A stretch of 32,662 bases of DNA from NCBI GenBank assembly GCA_029820995.1, contig JALGUG010000024.1, positions 1 through 32,662 of the forward strand, written 5' to 3'. Shown here in pieces: positions 8,415-17,452 of the stretch (positions are counted from its first letter, which is position 1; the number at the start of each line of letters is the position of its first letter). This DNA is from Candidatus Zipacnadia bacterium (lineage in GTDB: Bacteria; Armatimonadota; Zipacnadia; JALGUG01). The position numbers and the translations under genes were made by a program. Below the pieces are notes generated by a model. It did no database searches and had not been told where the DNA came from. It saw nothing but the letters and a program-made list of their open reading frames with translations.

Positions 8415-11105
8415 TTACTGGAAGGGCTTCACCGAGACCATTGGCTGCAACATATCTGCCAGCGCGACCGAGACGAAGCACATGTACCGCCACTCGTCCG
8501 CAGTCTGTTGACGCTGCGAGATGATGCCGTCAAGGCTATCCGGCGAATCCGTGTTGCACAAGTAGTACACCGCCCGCATCATTGCGGCCAATACTGCCGG
8601 ATCTTGCTCGATTCTCGTGTAGAAATATTGCAATCCATCCAGGTCCAGCGCAGACCGCCCTCCTCCCCCCGTCCACCAGTGCCCCTTCGATTTCACCACC
8701 CGCCCGATGAACTTCTCCCGCAGCTCCCGCTCCAGCTCTCCCTTCAGCCCCTCGTGTTTGAGGAACTCCCGCGCCCACATCACGCTCTCCATCGGCCCCC
8801 CACTGTACGACTTGTAATGCTCTATCAGCCAGTGCGCGTCCCTTTCGGCCTGTTTATACCGATCCGCCCGGCCCGTAATCGCCGCGTGCGCCGCGGCCGC
8901 ACCCAGCGTGCAGCCGATGGTATAGATGTTACGCTCCGACGCGAAGATCCGCGTCGGCTTCTCCAGCGGCACGATCGGCCTCTGGCCGTAGTCGTGCAGG
9001 CACCATCCTACTCCGATCCCGCCGCCCTCGGGCTCGCGAAAGCTCTCCCGATACTGCATGTACTTGTCCAGCGATTGCTTGAACCGTCCCTTGTCCGCCT
9101 CGGGCACATAGCTCACTAGCCGCGCGATGCCCACCGCAACCTCCCCCCCGTCGGCCACATAACACGCCTCGCCCCTATCCGTGATACCGTACCCCATCCG
9201 GTAGCCCCCATCCTCCCGCTGCTCCCGGAGCATGGCCTCCCCCCACTCGATCGCCCCCCGCCTGTACCTCTCCTCGCCCGTGATCTCATACAGTCCCAGC
9301 AAACCCCGCGCCCCCCGATTATCCACAAACGACGTCCCGCTGAACTTCCCGTCGCCTCGCCGCTTCTGGGTCTCGAGAAAGAAGTTCCCGAGCCTAATAG
9401 CTGTCGCGCGTAGGTCGGTCACGCTGCTGACACGGTCCATCTGATTGGTGGCCCCCTCGGCCGTCCCCACAAGGGCGTACTTCATCCAGTCAAACGCGTC
9501 CGCCGGGATCGAGACCTCCAACCTCCCCTCGCCTTGCGCGGGCAGGCCAATGGTCTCCGCTCGAACGGCTGGCTGGCGCTCATCTCCGGCGATCGGCTCG
9601 ACGCGCACGCCGGCCAGAGCCTTTTGGGCCAGTTGCTGCGGATTGCGCACGTGCAGGCGGGCCCGCATCAGGGCCGCGTCGTCTTCCACGCCAAAGGAGG
9701 GCTCGAGCTTCGTGATCTGCGCCCCTCGGAGCATGAAATCAATAAGACGCGCAAAGGCCTCCGGGGCGCCCCGAAGCTTCAGCACGTCTCTGTCGGCGAT
9801 TCCACAGCACGCCCAGCATCCGCCCCTAAGTGGTCCCGCGAAGTTGATCGTCAGGCTCACGATGGGCTCCCAGGATTCAACCGTGTCCGAGGCCTCCAGC
9901 AGTGAGATGAAGCGCGCGTACCGGGTCCTTTGTAGCGTCACGCGGCCCCGCTTGTGGTCCCAGCTCGCGGTCAGCGTCGGCGTGGTCCAGGCCGAGGCGC
10001 CTTTCAGGCGCGACCGCCAACTGCCCCACAACGCCCCGCCCTCGCCGGGTCGCACCTGCGCAACACGCCTTAGCTTGCGCGCCCCAAAGAACATGCCCGG
10101 CTTCAGACCCGCTGGCTCTTCCGGCAGCTTGAGATCCTTGCCGAAAGCGCTGACCTTGAGCGGCATCGCGAGGAAGCCGCCGCTGACGTCGCTCCCGTCG
10201 GCCGGAAAGCGGCGCCGCTCGATCTCGTCGAGCCAGAAGGCATGCGGTCCGCCGCCGACCATGCCCTTCGGGTACCCGAACCAGAGGGTCGCAGCATTCT
10301 CGGCATGGCAGTAGTCACCGGGACCGCCGCGGTTCTCGGTGGCATACGAGTAGAAGCTCGAGATGGGCACAGCGTACTGCTTCCACTCCGGCGTGAGGTC
10401 CACGAATTGCTTCCATCGAGAATTGTCGCGCTCCTTAATCTCCAGGCAAAGCTGCGACGTGTGGGCGTCGCCCTTGGCCCAGAAGACCAAGAGGCCGTCT
10501 TCAGCGCCCCCGGTGCCCTCGAGTGACAGGCCCACGTACTGCCAAGTCTTGAGATCCTCCGAGTAGACCTTGAGGCAGCTTCTTGTCCCCGCCGCTCCAG
10601 GCCTTGTGATCTGGACACGCGGCCACCCCTCGTCGCCGGAGTGACCCGCTCCCTTGACCTTGTGTTCGGCCCCCTCGAAGTCCTCGACCGGCGTTCCTTT
10701 GCGGGCCCCGGTCCGCAGCAGGCCGGCGGCGCTGACCCACCCCTCACCGTCGCGGACCAGCAGGTCGGAGAACGGCTTCCCGCCTAGCGTCAGGAGATCG
10801 CCCCCGGCATTCACGTACTTCAGAAAGACCTCGCGACCCGCTGCGGGGTACGCGCCGCCGTATGGCAGCACAAGCAGATCCAGGGATTCCGCGTCCACTG
10901 TCGCCGCGTCGAGCAGGTCTGCGGTGGCCGGCGTTCTGACGTCGTACCCTTGCTCCCGCAGCAGGCTTTCGAGCTTCGTCGTGTCACAGGCGCCTGGCGA
11001 TCCGGGGACCCTGGCGTCTCGCCAGATCGCAACCACCTCATTCGCGCCACATGCAACGCTGGCAATCACCAGCACCACGCTAATGGCAATTCTCAAGCCA
11101 CCCAT
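8415..11105 (-). CDS. Large secreted modular protein: amidotransferase-like, carbohydrate-binding and alpha/alpha-toroid domains
   Basis: I chose the ATG at 11105 because GGGGAG lies a few bases upstream and the first residues (MGGLRIAISVVLVIASVA) are a signal peptide; a start at 11354 would place it internally. This gives 896 residues. About residues 24-110 resemble a class I glutamine-amidotransferase/ThuA-like fold ('LDLLVLPYGGAYPAAGREVF', 'YVNAGGDLLTLGG') with no obvious catalytic Cys-His pair. About 140-310 look like a galactose-binding-type carbohydrate module ('VEDFEGAEHKVKG', 'LLVFWAKGDAHTSQL', 'AFWLDEIERRRF'). The C-terminal ~340 residues have the repeated helical pattern of a six-hairpin (alpha/alpha) glycosidase or lyase ('GARGLLGLYEITGEERYRRG', 'YTIGCTLGAAAAHAAITG'). 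No family number can be given safely. It is divergent from the GH123-like gene; the 267-bp gap holds both promoters. Confidence 0.68.
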   Translation of the reverse strand: MGGLRIAISVVLVIASVACGANEVVAIWRDARVPGSPGACDTTKLESLLREQGYDVRTPATADLLDAATVDAESLDLLVLPYGGAYPAAGREVFLKYVNAGGDLLTLGGKPFSDLLVRDGEGWVSAAGLLRTGARKGTPVEDFEGAEHKVKGAGHSGDEGWPRVQITRPGAAGTRSCLKVYSEDLKTWQYVGLSLEGTGGAEDGLLVFWAKGDAHTSQLCLEIKERDNSRWKQFVDLTPEWKQYAVPISSFYSYATENRGGPGDYCHAENAATLWFGYPKGMVGGGPHAFWLDEIERRRFPADGSDVSGGFLAMPLKVSAFGKDLKLPEEPAGLKPGMFFGARKLRRVAQVRPGEGGALWGSWRSRLKGASAWTTPTLTASWDHKRGRVTLQRTRYARFISLLEASDTVESWEPIVSLTINFAGPLRGGCWACCGIADRDVLKLRGAPEAFARLIDFMLRGAQITKLEPSFGVEDDAALMRARLHVRNPQQLAQKALAGVRVEPIAGDERQPAVRAETIGLPAQGEGRLEVSIPADAFDWMKYALVGTAEGATNQMDRVSSVTDLRATAIRLGNFFLETQKRRGDGKFSGTSFVDNRGARGLLGLYEITGEERYRRGAIEWGEAMLREQREDGGYRMGYGITDRGEACYVADGGEVAVGIARLVSYVPEADKGRFKQSLDKYMQYRESFREPEGGGIGVGWCLHDYGQRPIVPLEKPTRIFASERNIYTIGCTLGAAAAHAAITGRADRYKQAERDAHWLIEHYKSYSGGPMESVMWAREFLKHEGLKGELERELREKFIGRVVKSKGHWWTGGGGRSALDLDGLQYFYTRIEQDPAVLAAMMRAVYYLCNTDSPDSLDGIISQRQQTADEWRYMCFVSVALADMLQPMVSVKPFQ

Positions 11106-11372
11106 TGGTATCTCCCCTTCCGTCCGACCTTCCAGCCCGGCGCAGGCCGCCTCACCACAGGCTCTTCGTCTGCGCAAGCTCCTGTTCCGCGATAGATCCG
11201 ACTTCGCCTCCGAACAAGTCTGGACTTCTACCAAGCGAGGATTCATGGCGGGTTGACAGGAAATGCGCTGCATACCCGGCCCGTTCTCGCTCGGCCTGGG
11301 TCGAAGGTTCGATCCGGAGAGCCCCATGCCCTGCGCGAGTGGCAGAGGGAGCACTGAAGGGGTGTATGTCGG

Positions 11373-14300
11373 ATGAGAGTTGCCTGCTTGATCTGCGCGT
11401 GCTTGGTCCTATCGGCTCTTGGTGTGTTGGCACAGCACTCCGCGACGCCACAGTTGATCCTCAATGGCGGCTTCGAACGCGGCCAGGGCGCACGGGCGGC
11501 CGATTGGGGCGTCTGGCCTCCGGCCGGGCGCGACAAGGGCGTCTCCAGCGTCCGCGACCCCGAAGTCAAGCGCCGCGGCGAATACAGTGGCCGCTTACGC
11601 ATTACGGCGCAGGACTTCTCCGGCATCGCCACCTGGCATCATAACAACATCGCGGTGCTGCCCGGGCAGGAGTTGGTCCTCCGTGCCTGGATCAAGTGCG
11701 AGAGCGCGACCGAGTGCGGGATAGACGTGCAGCTTCGCGCTGATGCGACCAAGATCGTGGGTAGTCGCGCGATGCCGAGCCTCAGCGGCACGCGCGATTG
11801 GCGCCAATATGAGCACCGCTTCACGATTCCCCAGGGTGTCGAGTTCATTGCCGTGGTGCCGCTCTTGCGCCATCGCGGAACCGCTTGGTTTGACGATATC
11901 GAGTTGTTCGGCACGCCCACCATGAAGTCCCTTGCGGCTGCAGCGCCTCCGCAGGTAGACGGGCGCCTCGACGACCCACTGTGGTCCTCGCCGCCTTCCG
12001 CCACAGGCTTCTTGACCACCGAGGGAGAGAAGCCCCGCAGCGCGACCGAAGCCTGGGTGGCCTCCGACGCAGAGCATCTGTACGTCGCGGTCAAGTGCCA
12101 CAAGCTGCCCGGCGATGAGCTGAAGGCCACGGTGAAGAAGCGTGACGGCGACGTCTGGACCGACGACGACGTTGAGGTTTTCCTCTGCCCCGCGGGCGAC
12201 TTCACCGACTACTACCAGTTCATCGTCAATCCGCTGGGCACGAAGTATGACTCACATGGCACGAGCCGGAGCTGGAGCATTGAGTGGGAGGCCGCCGCCC
12301 AGGCTACTCCGCAGGCGTGGACCGTGGAAATTGCGATCCCCTTCAAGGAGCTGCCCCTTGACCTCAATATCGGAACGGAGTGGTGCCTCAACATCGGCCG
12401 GGCCGACAAGGCGAACGGTGAGGCCAGTTCCTGGAGCTGCACCTTCGGCGGCTTCCACAACGCCGGGCGCTTCGGACGTATCCTCGGGCTCCAGGGCGAC
12501 TTCACGCCCTTCTATGCAGAACATGCCGGCACAGAGCTGCGAAGCGTCCAGGCAGACTTCAACCGTGTGGCCGGGAAGCTCGACCTGAACGGAGCGCCGG
12601 CGCAGCTAGCGGGCAATGTCGGTGCAGAAATCCAACGACTGCGGCGAGAGCTAACGGATCTCGAGGCGAAGCTACGGCAGCCGGCGAAGCTCGCCCGGGC
12701 GGACTGGGAAGCTCTACGAAACCGCCTGGCGGCCCTCGGCGACGACGTGGACGCATTGGCTCCGCGTACGTTGCGCCTGAACGTGCGCGCGCTGTGGAAG
12801 AAGAAGCTGGGGCGCGAGCCCGACTACGGCGCAGTGTTGGAGCTCCCGGCGCAGAAGGTTTTCCCCGACGGCCAGGGCCTCCGCGGCCTGGTCAGTGACC
12901 GCATTGAGCTATCTGCTGCCCGCAACGAATACGAAAGCGTGCAAATCGTGATTGTGCCTTTGCGCCAAGCCCCCGAGGTCCGCGACGTGACCTGCAGCGA
13001 TCTCATCGGGCCCGGCAAGATCCCCGCTGCAAACGTGACCTGGCGCATCGTGGGCTGTGTGACCACGCACAAGCCGAAGTACCCCACGATCCGTGTCGGC
13101 GAATGGCCGGATTCACTGCTGCCGGCTCAGCCCGCGAAGGTGCCGCAGGATCGCGTGCAGCCACTATGGGTCACCGTGTACGTTCCGCCGGAGGCCAAGT
13201 CGGGGGCCTATGCCGGAAAGCTGCGTGTGCTAAGCGACTCGCATCCACTGGAGTTCGACCTCGCGCTGCGCGTGTACGACTTTGCACTCCCCAAACGAGG
13301 CCACCTCGCCACACCCTTCGGCTGTTCCCCCGACAGGATTTCGCTGTTCTACTACGGCGATGCCAACTACACTGAGAAACTGCCGCCGGAGGTGTATCAG
13401 CGATGGTGTAAGTTCATGCTGGATTACCGGCTCAGCCCCACGAACCTGGGGCAGGCCTACGTCACCAAGAAGCGGCAGCCGGATGGCACCATCAAGTGGG
13501 ACTTCACGCGCCACGACCAGATCTTCGCGCCGTTGGTCGAGCGAATCCCCCTGCACGCCATCAACCTTGGCGGCGTGGGGCACTTCGGCTGGCGCGGCGT
13601 GCGAGGAGCGAGCGCCAGCCCCTCCACCGAGCCCCACTCCGGCCGGGGCGCCCGGTTGGTCACGATGCCCCAGACCAAGAGCTGGGCCCTGGTCCAGCGT
13701 AGCGTGGACGGGGCCTGGCTCGCGAAGGCTAAGCCGTCCGCGGTCAGCTTTTGGGTGCGCGCCACCGACGCCGCGTTCGCACAACGGCGCTGCTCCGTGG
13801 CGCTCAATTGCTTTCCCAAACGCTGGTTCTCGAGCTTCGCAGTCGGTAGCGCCGACTGGCACCAGGTCAGAATCCCGCTGCAGAGCTTCCACCTTGGAGA
13901 GCAGCCGATGGCCCTGGAGGACCTGGCGATTTGCTACAACTTCCAAATCATCATCGGCAAAACCGACGCCCCGTTCTCCTTCTTGCTGGATGACTTCTGC
14001 TTCGAGACACCAGGCGGGCCTCTGGTGGTGGACGACTTCGAGGGCACGCGCGAGCAGGAGCAAATCGCACAGGATGTGGGCGCCAAGTTCCGGCACTGGA
14101 AGCGGCAGGGCTGGCTGCCCATCGCGCACGTCTATGGGTGGGATGAGGTCCAACCGCAGGATTACGAGGCCGTTGTGGAGGCGTACAGGATGGTCCTCCG
14201 CGATGTCCCACAGGCGCGCATCATGCAAACGTACTACAGGAACAAGACCCCGCACGAGCTGACCGACACCGTTTCCATCTGGTGCCCCATCACCTCGATC

Positions 14301-14873
14301 TACGACCGCGCCTTCTGCGAGGGACGCCGCGCCCGAGGAGAAGACATCTGGCTCTATGTCTGCTGCGGCCCGACCCCGCCATACGCCAACTTCTTCATTG
14401 ACGAGCCCGCGGTGGATCACCGGGTGCTGTTCTGGCAGGCCTGGCAGGCCAACGCCGTAGGCTTCCTCTATTGGCAAACAAACTGGTGGTTCGGGAACAT
14501 GCCCGACAAAGTCAGCGCCCCGCACTTCCCTGACGTGCCCTGGAACATGGACTGCGGCACGTACCGCGACCACGGCGTCAACGGCGACGGATGGCTGCTC
14601 TATCCCGGCAAGGACCAGCAGCCGCTCGCCTCACTGCGCCTGGAGAATATCCGCGATGGCATCGAGGATTACGAATACCTCTGGTTGCTTCGGCAGCGTC
14701 TCAGCGCCGCCCGGAAGTCCGACCGGATTCAGCCGGCGGACCTTGCGCGGGCCCAGGCTCTGCTCAACCCGGTGCCCGAGATTACGCGCAGCTTCACCGA
14801 TTACACCAAGGACCCGCGCGTCATCCTCGCCCGCCGCGCCGCCATTGCGGAGATGATTGAGAAGCTACACTAA
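11373..14873 (+). CDS. Secreted GH123/DUF4091-type glycoside hydrolase with CBM9 and inserted carbohydrate-binding module
   Basis: A 1166-residue exported enzyme. Order: signal peptide (1-20, ATG at 11373 after AAGGGG); an N-terminal CBM4/9-like module ('LILNGGFERGQG' to 'GTAWFDDIELFG'); a canonical CBM9-like module beginning 'QVDGRLDDPLW' (about 194-372); a coiled linker; a GH123 N-terminal beta-sandwich from about 470 ('IELSAARNEYESVQIVIVP'); and the TIM-barrel GH123/DUF4091 domain ending with 'WLLYPGKDQQPLASLRLENI' and 'RDGIEDYEYLWLLRQR'. The neighbouring Asp-Glu pair in 'HVYGWDEVQP' (D924-E925) matches the catalytic pair of GH123 enzymes. A further carbohydrate-binding-like module (about 744-890, ending 'VVDDFEG') is inserted within the catalytic barrel. 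Known GH123 enzymes release N-acetyl-beta-galactosamine, but DUF4091 relatives are mostly uncharacterised, so the substrate is open. The gene ends at a strong hairpin. Confidence 0.78.
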   Translation: MRVACLICACLVLSALGVLAQHSATPQLILNGGFERGQGARAADWGVWPPAGRDKGVSSVRDPEVKRRGEYSGRLRITAQDFSGIATWHHNNIAVLPGQELVLRAWIKCESATECGIDVQLRADATKIVGSRAMPSLSGTRDWRQYEHRFTIPQGVEFIAVVPLLRHRGTAWFDDIELFGTPTMKSLAAAAPPQVDGRLDDPLWSSPPSATGFLTTEGEKPRSATEAWVASDAEHLYVAVKCHKLPGDELKATVKKRDGDVWTDDDVEVFLCPAGDFTDYYQFIVNPLGTKYDSHGTSRSWSIEWEAAAQATPQAWTVEIAIPFKELPLDLNIGTEWCLNIGRADKANGEASSWSCTFGGFHNAGRFGRILGLQGDFTPFYAEHAGTELRSVQADFNRVAGKLDLNGAPAQLAGNVGAEIQRLRRELTDLEAKLRQPAKLARADWEALRNRLAALGDDVDALAPRTLRLNVRALWKKKLGREPDYGAVLELPAQKVFPDGQGLRGLVSDRIELSAARNEYESVQIVIVPLRQAPEVRDVTCSDLIGPGKIPAANVTWRIVGCVTTHKPKYPTIRVGEWPDSLLPAQPAKVPQDRVQPLWVTVYVPPEAKSGAYAGKLRVLSDSHPLEFDLALRVYDFALPKRGHLATPFGCSPDRISLFYYGDANYTEKLPPEVYQRWCKFMLDYRLSPTNLGQAYVTKKRQPDGTIKWDFTRHDQIFAPLVERIPLHAINLGGVGHFGWRGVRGASASPSTEPHSGRGARLVTMPQTKSWALVQRSVDGAWLAKAKPSAVSFWVRATDAAFAQRRCSVALNCFPKRWFSSFAVGSADWHQVRIPLQSFHLGEQPMALEDLAICYNFQIIIGKTDAPFSFLLDDFCFETPGGPLVVDDFEGTREQEQIAQDVGAKFRHWKRQGWLPIAHVYGWDEVQPQDYEAVVEAYRMVLRDVPQARIMQTYYRNKTPHELTDTVSIWCPITSIYDRAFCEGRRARGEDIWLYVCCGPTPPYANFFIDEPAVDHRVLFWQAWQANAVGFLYWQTNWWFGNMPDKVSAPHFPDVPWNMDCGTYRDHGVNGDGWLLYPGKDQQPLASLRLENIRDGIEDYEYLWLLRQRLSAARKSDRIQPADLARAQALLNPVPEITRSFTDYTKDPRVILARRAAIAEMIEKLH

Positions 14874-14898
14874 CCGCGAACACTTCCCTCCAGCCAGG

Positions 14899-14924
14899 CC
14901 GGCCCCCTCCATCAAGGGGGCCGG
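14899..14924. terminator. Bidirectional terminator hairpin between convergent genes
   Basis: A perfect 10-bp inverted repeat, CCGGCCCCCT and AGGGGGCCGG, with a 6-nt loop (CCATCA). It lies in the 111-bp gap between the convergent GH123-like gene (ends 14873) and the ferredoxin gene (ends 14985). There is no T-run after either arm, so it may act as a roadblock or mRNA 3'-end stabiliser rather than a classical intrinsic terminator. Confidence 0.6.
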
Positions 14925-14984
14925 AATCGGACCATCGAATACGATCGCCTCACCGCCGCAGCAGGGAGGGGGTACTACCAAAGA

Positions 14985-15392
14985 CTAGAAGTGCACGCGC
15001 ATCGCCCGGGGAGGACAAACGGGCACGCATAGCTCGCAGGCGACGCACTGCTCCGGGTCGAAGGCGACCTCGAACGTCTCGTGGTTCAGCGCTAGTGCGT
15101 TCGTTGGGCAAACGTTAATGCACGCCCCGCAGTGGGTGCACACCTGCTCGTCTCGGATGACATCGTTGGCCAAGGGCTGTACGCCCACGCCGAGGTCCTC
15201 CACGTGCTGAACGCCGGCGTCCAGCTTGTCCTCATCCCCGCTCAGCTCCAGGACCATCAGTCCTTCGGACCGCGGCGTGATGTTGGCCCGGAGTATGTTG
15301 AACGTGAGCCCGTAATCACTGACCAGCTCGCAGGTCACCGGCTGATCAATCAGTTTCTTGGGAAAACGAAACACGTAGCGTCCCGATGCCAC
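14985..15392 (-). CDS. NIL-domain 4Fe-4S ferredoxin, iron-sulfur subunit of aspartate-semialdehyde sulfurtransferase
   Basis: A 135-residue protein. Residues 1-75 form an ACT-like NIL domain ('GRYVFRFPKKLIDQPVTCEL', 'GDEDKLDAGVQHVEDLGVGV'). The C-terminal half is a two-cluster ferredoxin with 'CTHCGACINVCPTNAL' and 'CVACELCVPVCPPRAM', each the full CxxCxxCxxxCP pattern. Relatives of this protein (MA1822 in Methanosarcina) work with the HcyBio protein encoded just upstream to make homocysteine from aspartate semialdehyde and a sulfide source; the clusters are thought to serve electron or sulfur transfer. The gene begins 18 bp after the HcyBio stop and is the last of the three-gene operon, ending before the hairpin at 14899-14924. 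NIL-ferredoxins also occur elsewhere, but this context makes the assignment strong. Confidence 0.88.
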   Translation of the reverse strand: MASGRYVFRFPKKLIDQPVTCELVSDYGLTFNILRANITPRSEGLMVLELSGDEDKLDAGVQHVEDLGVGVQPLANDVIRDEQVCTHCGACINVCPTNALALNHETFEVAFDPEQCVACELCVPVCPPRAMRVHF

Positions 15393-15410
15393 GCCGGATC
15401 ACCATCCTTT

Positions 15411-16691
15411 CTAGACCGGTCGTTCAGGCAGCAGCTTGAACGCGTAGTCAGAATCGGCGCCGGGCAGTGGGTCCACCGGTCGCCCCAGGTGAAACTTCCC
15501 CGCAGCGATCCACTCCTTCAGAATGCGCGCGATCTCGCGAGCGCGCGTATAGCTTGACAACGGGGTGGTCGGCACTTGCTTGCCGTTGATCTCGATACTG
15601 CCGCTCTTGAGCTCGGCGTACGAGACTTTCCCCAATGGCTCGCCTTCGAAGTGAGGATAGCTGCGGCTGTAGTCTACAATCGGAGCGTAGATCTCTTTGT
15701 CCTTGACCGCCGTGCAGCGCGCCAGGTCTTCGTCCAGCACCGGAATCGGCACGCCCAGGCCCACGGCCAGGCTGGCTCCATAGCCCAGCAGGCTGACCCC
15801 TACGAGCCACTTCGCGTCCATCTGCTTCATGTCGCCTACCGTGGCCAAAGTACCGGCGCCGCCCACCGGTACACCGTTGTCTGCCCGCGGACCCGTCGGG
15901 TGGTGTTGCGTCCCCTGGAAGAACACATACCCGGTGCCGCCCCCCAAAAAGATCCGCGTGCCGATGCCGATGGTGCGGTAATAGGGGTCGTTCAGCAGGG
16001 GGCTGAGCTGACCGGCGCTGCAGTAGTTGGCGCTGCCCAGATCGGCCTTCACCACGCCCATGTACGTGTAGATATCCCGGTCCGCGTGCACATTCACGGC
16101 CACGTTGTAGTTCTGATACGCATTCCTGGGATTGCACAGGATGGCCTCGTTCAGGTCTCTAATGTTGATCCAGGTGTCCAGGTGCTTACGCGGATAGCAA
16201 TCTGTGCCGTAAGCCACGGCCTTGAGGCGAACGTCTTTCTGGGCCACGAGGTCCTGGATCACATGGCCACCGCCGTAGTCGAACTTGCCGGGGAAATCGC
16301 TGTTCAGCGGATCGCCCTCCTGGCATTCCGCGGCGCCGATGTACAGGTCCACTGCCGCCAGCCCCGCGTAGGCCGGGACATCGTTGAGCCAGGCCTTCTG
16401 GACCTTTATCCGCGGCTTGGCGTGGCCGAAGTTCAGAAAAGCGCCCGAGGAGCACATAACACCGAACGTCCCCGTGGTAACGACGTCCACCTTCTCGGCC
16501 GCCGCCTTGGTACCTTCCGCCTCCACAACGTCAATCATCTCCTCGGCCGTCACTACCACGGCCTCGCCCTTCTTGATCTTGTCGTTGATCTCCTCGTAGC
16601 TCTTCACGATCTGGTTTGCCTCCTGCACAGACATTCTGCTGCGTCCGTGTTCGCCCTGTTTCGTGCTGTCCTCCCGCGCGGTCATCGCCAC
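15411..16691 (-). CDS. Homocysteine biosynthesis protein (HcyBio/COG1900), L-aspartate semialdehyde sulfurtransferase
   Basis: A 426-residue cytoplasmic protein of the HcyBio (former DUF39) family, related to MA1821 of Methanosarcina acetivorans. That family converts aspartate semialdehyde plus a persulfide-type sulfur donor to homocysteine, bypassing acylated homoserine. Conserved-looking cysteines are in 'GVMCSSGAF' and 'GTDCYPRK', candidates for the persulfide-carrying residues of the family. Other typical stretches are 'GIGTRIFLGGGTGYVFFQGT', 'GDMKQMDAKWLVGVSLLGYG' and 'LGVPIPVLDED'. I kept the GTG at 16691 because GGTGA stands 6 nt upstream; an ATG at 16634 ('MSVQEANQ') is an alternative that would start nearer the family's usual N-terminus but has a poor ribosome-binding site. 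It begins 6 bp after the UPF0280 stop and is followed by the NIL-ferredoxin. Family assignment is very secure. Confidence 0.92.
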   Translation of the reverse strand: MAMTAREDSTKQGEHGRSRMSVQEANQIVKSYEEINDKIKKGEAVVVTAEEMIDVVEAEGTKAAAEKVDVVTTGTFGVMCSSGAFLNFGHAKPRIKVQKAWLNDVPAYAGLAAVDLYIGAAECQEGDPLNSDFPGKFDYGGGHVIQDLVAQKDVRLKAVAYGTDCYPRKHLDTWINIRDLNEAILCNPRNAYQNYNVAVNVHADRDIYTYMGVVKADLGSANYCSAGQLSPLLNDPYYRTIGIGTRIFLGGGTGYVFFQGTQHHPTGPRADNGVPVGGAGTLATVGDMKQMDAKWLVGVSLLGYGASLAVGLGVPIPVLDEDLARCTAVKDKEIYAPIVDYSRSYPHFEGEPLGKVSYAELKSGSIEINGKQVPTTPLSSYTRAREIARILKEWIAAGKFHLGRPVDPLPGADSDYAFKLLPERPV

Positions 16692-16697
16692 GACAGC

Positions 16698-17444
16698 TCA
16701 CCGCGCGATCGGCCTCAACTCAAACTCTCCCCATGCTCCCAACGTGCTCCCCGTGATGACCAGCGCATGCTGCAGCCCGGCGAGGCCCTTAGCCCACGCC
16801 AGGGCGGTTTGAACATCGGCTGGGCTGCTGACCCGATTGCCCAGGCCTGTGGCCGCAGCGTCCGCCAGTGCGGCGTCGGCAGCGCAGACCACGGCGGCAT
16901 CGGCTCTTCCGGCGCTGAACGACGGTCCCACAGTGCCCGAGGAAGTGCAAATGCCCAGCGGCTGGGCCGCACCGGGGATTGCCAGTCCGACTCGTTCGCT
17001 CAGCGCGGAATCGCCGGCGTAAACGGCTATGGTGCGCTCCCGCCCCGTAGCTAAGAAGATGTCGCCCCCGTTCTCCACGATGACCTGTTCCGCTACCCCG
17101 AGGAGCGCTCGGCCCACTCGCTCAGCAACCGCCCCCGCCACTGCCGCCATGGGCCCCACACCACTCGCTTGCGCGGCGCTGTACATTGATACGAGAACAC
17201 GTGGCACTGACACGGGCGTTACAAGCGGCCTTCGAGAGGTGAGAAACTCTTCGCGTTCGGCGATGTGCTGCTCCAGCTCGGCACGCACTCCCCGGACCGC
17301 CTCCAGAGCCCTTTCCTGCACCTGCTCGCGGCTGCACCGTTCGCCGCCCACCGAAATGAACAGGTCAGTCTCACGTTCAGCGACCTCAAAGGACCACAGA
17401 TCATCTGATCCCGACCGGAGTCGATACGTTCTGGGCTCGTACAT
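16698..17444 (-). CDS. UPF0280/ApbE-like protein (COG2122), sulfide assimilation partner
   Basis: A 248-residue protein starting at the ATG at 17444 ('MYEPRTYRLRSGSDDLWSFE'), which matches where UPF0280 proteins begin. A longer reading from 17564 would add 40 residues of unrelated character that overlap the leader RNA. The family hallmark 'VIVENGGDIFLATG' is in the middle, with 'VGPMAAVAGAVAERVG' before it and 'GICTSSGTVGPSFSAG' after. The family is related to the flavin transferase ApbE. In Methanosarcina the homologue MA1715 is needed for efficient sulfide assimilation. It is the first gene of the homocysteine operon (UPF0280, HcyBio, NIL-ferredoxin), behind a promoter at 17594-17622 and a leader of about 140 nt. 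The SD is GGGGAAGAG. Family call secure; biochemical role still indirect. Confidence 0.88.
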   Translation of the reverse strand: MYEPRTYRLRSGSDDLWSFEVAERETDLFISVGGERCSREQVQERALEAVRGVRAELEQHIAEREEFLTSRRPLVTPVSVPRVLVSMYSAAQASGVGPMAAVAGAVAERVGRALLGVAEQVIVENGGDIFLATGRERTIAVYAGDSALSERVGLAIPGAAQPLGICTSSGTVGPSFSAGRADAAVVCAADAALADAAATGLGNRVSSPADVQTALAWAKGLAGLQHALVITGSTLGAWGEFELRPIAR

Positions 17445-17452
17445 CAGCTTCT

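Noticed and set aside
13230-14573. A 447-residue open frame on the minus strand antisense to the GH123-like gene
   Set aside because: It mirrors a conserved catalytic domain on the plus strand; no ribosome-binding site or domain supports it.
15576-17054. A 492-residue open frame on the plus strand across HcyBio and UPF0280
   Set aside because: Both genes on the opposite strand match known families over their whole length, and the plus-strand translation has no recognisable domain.
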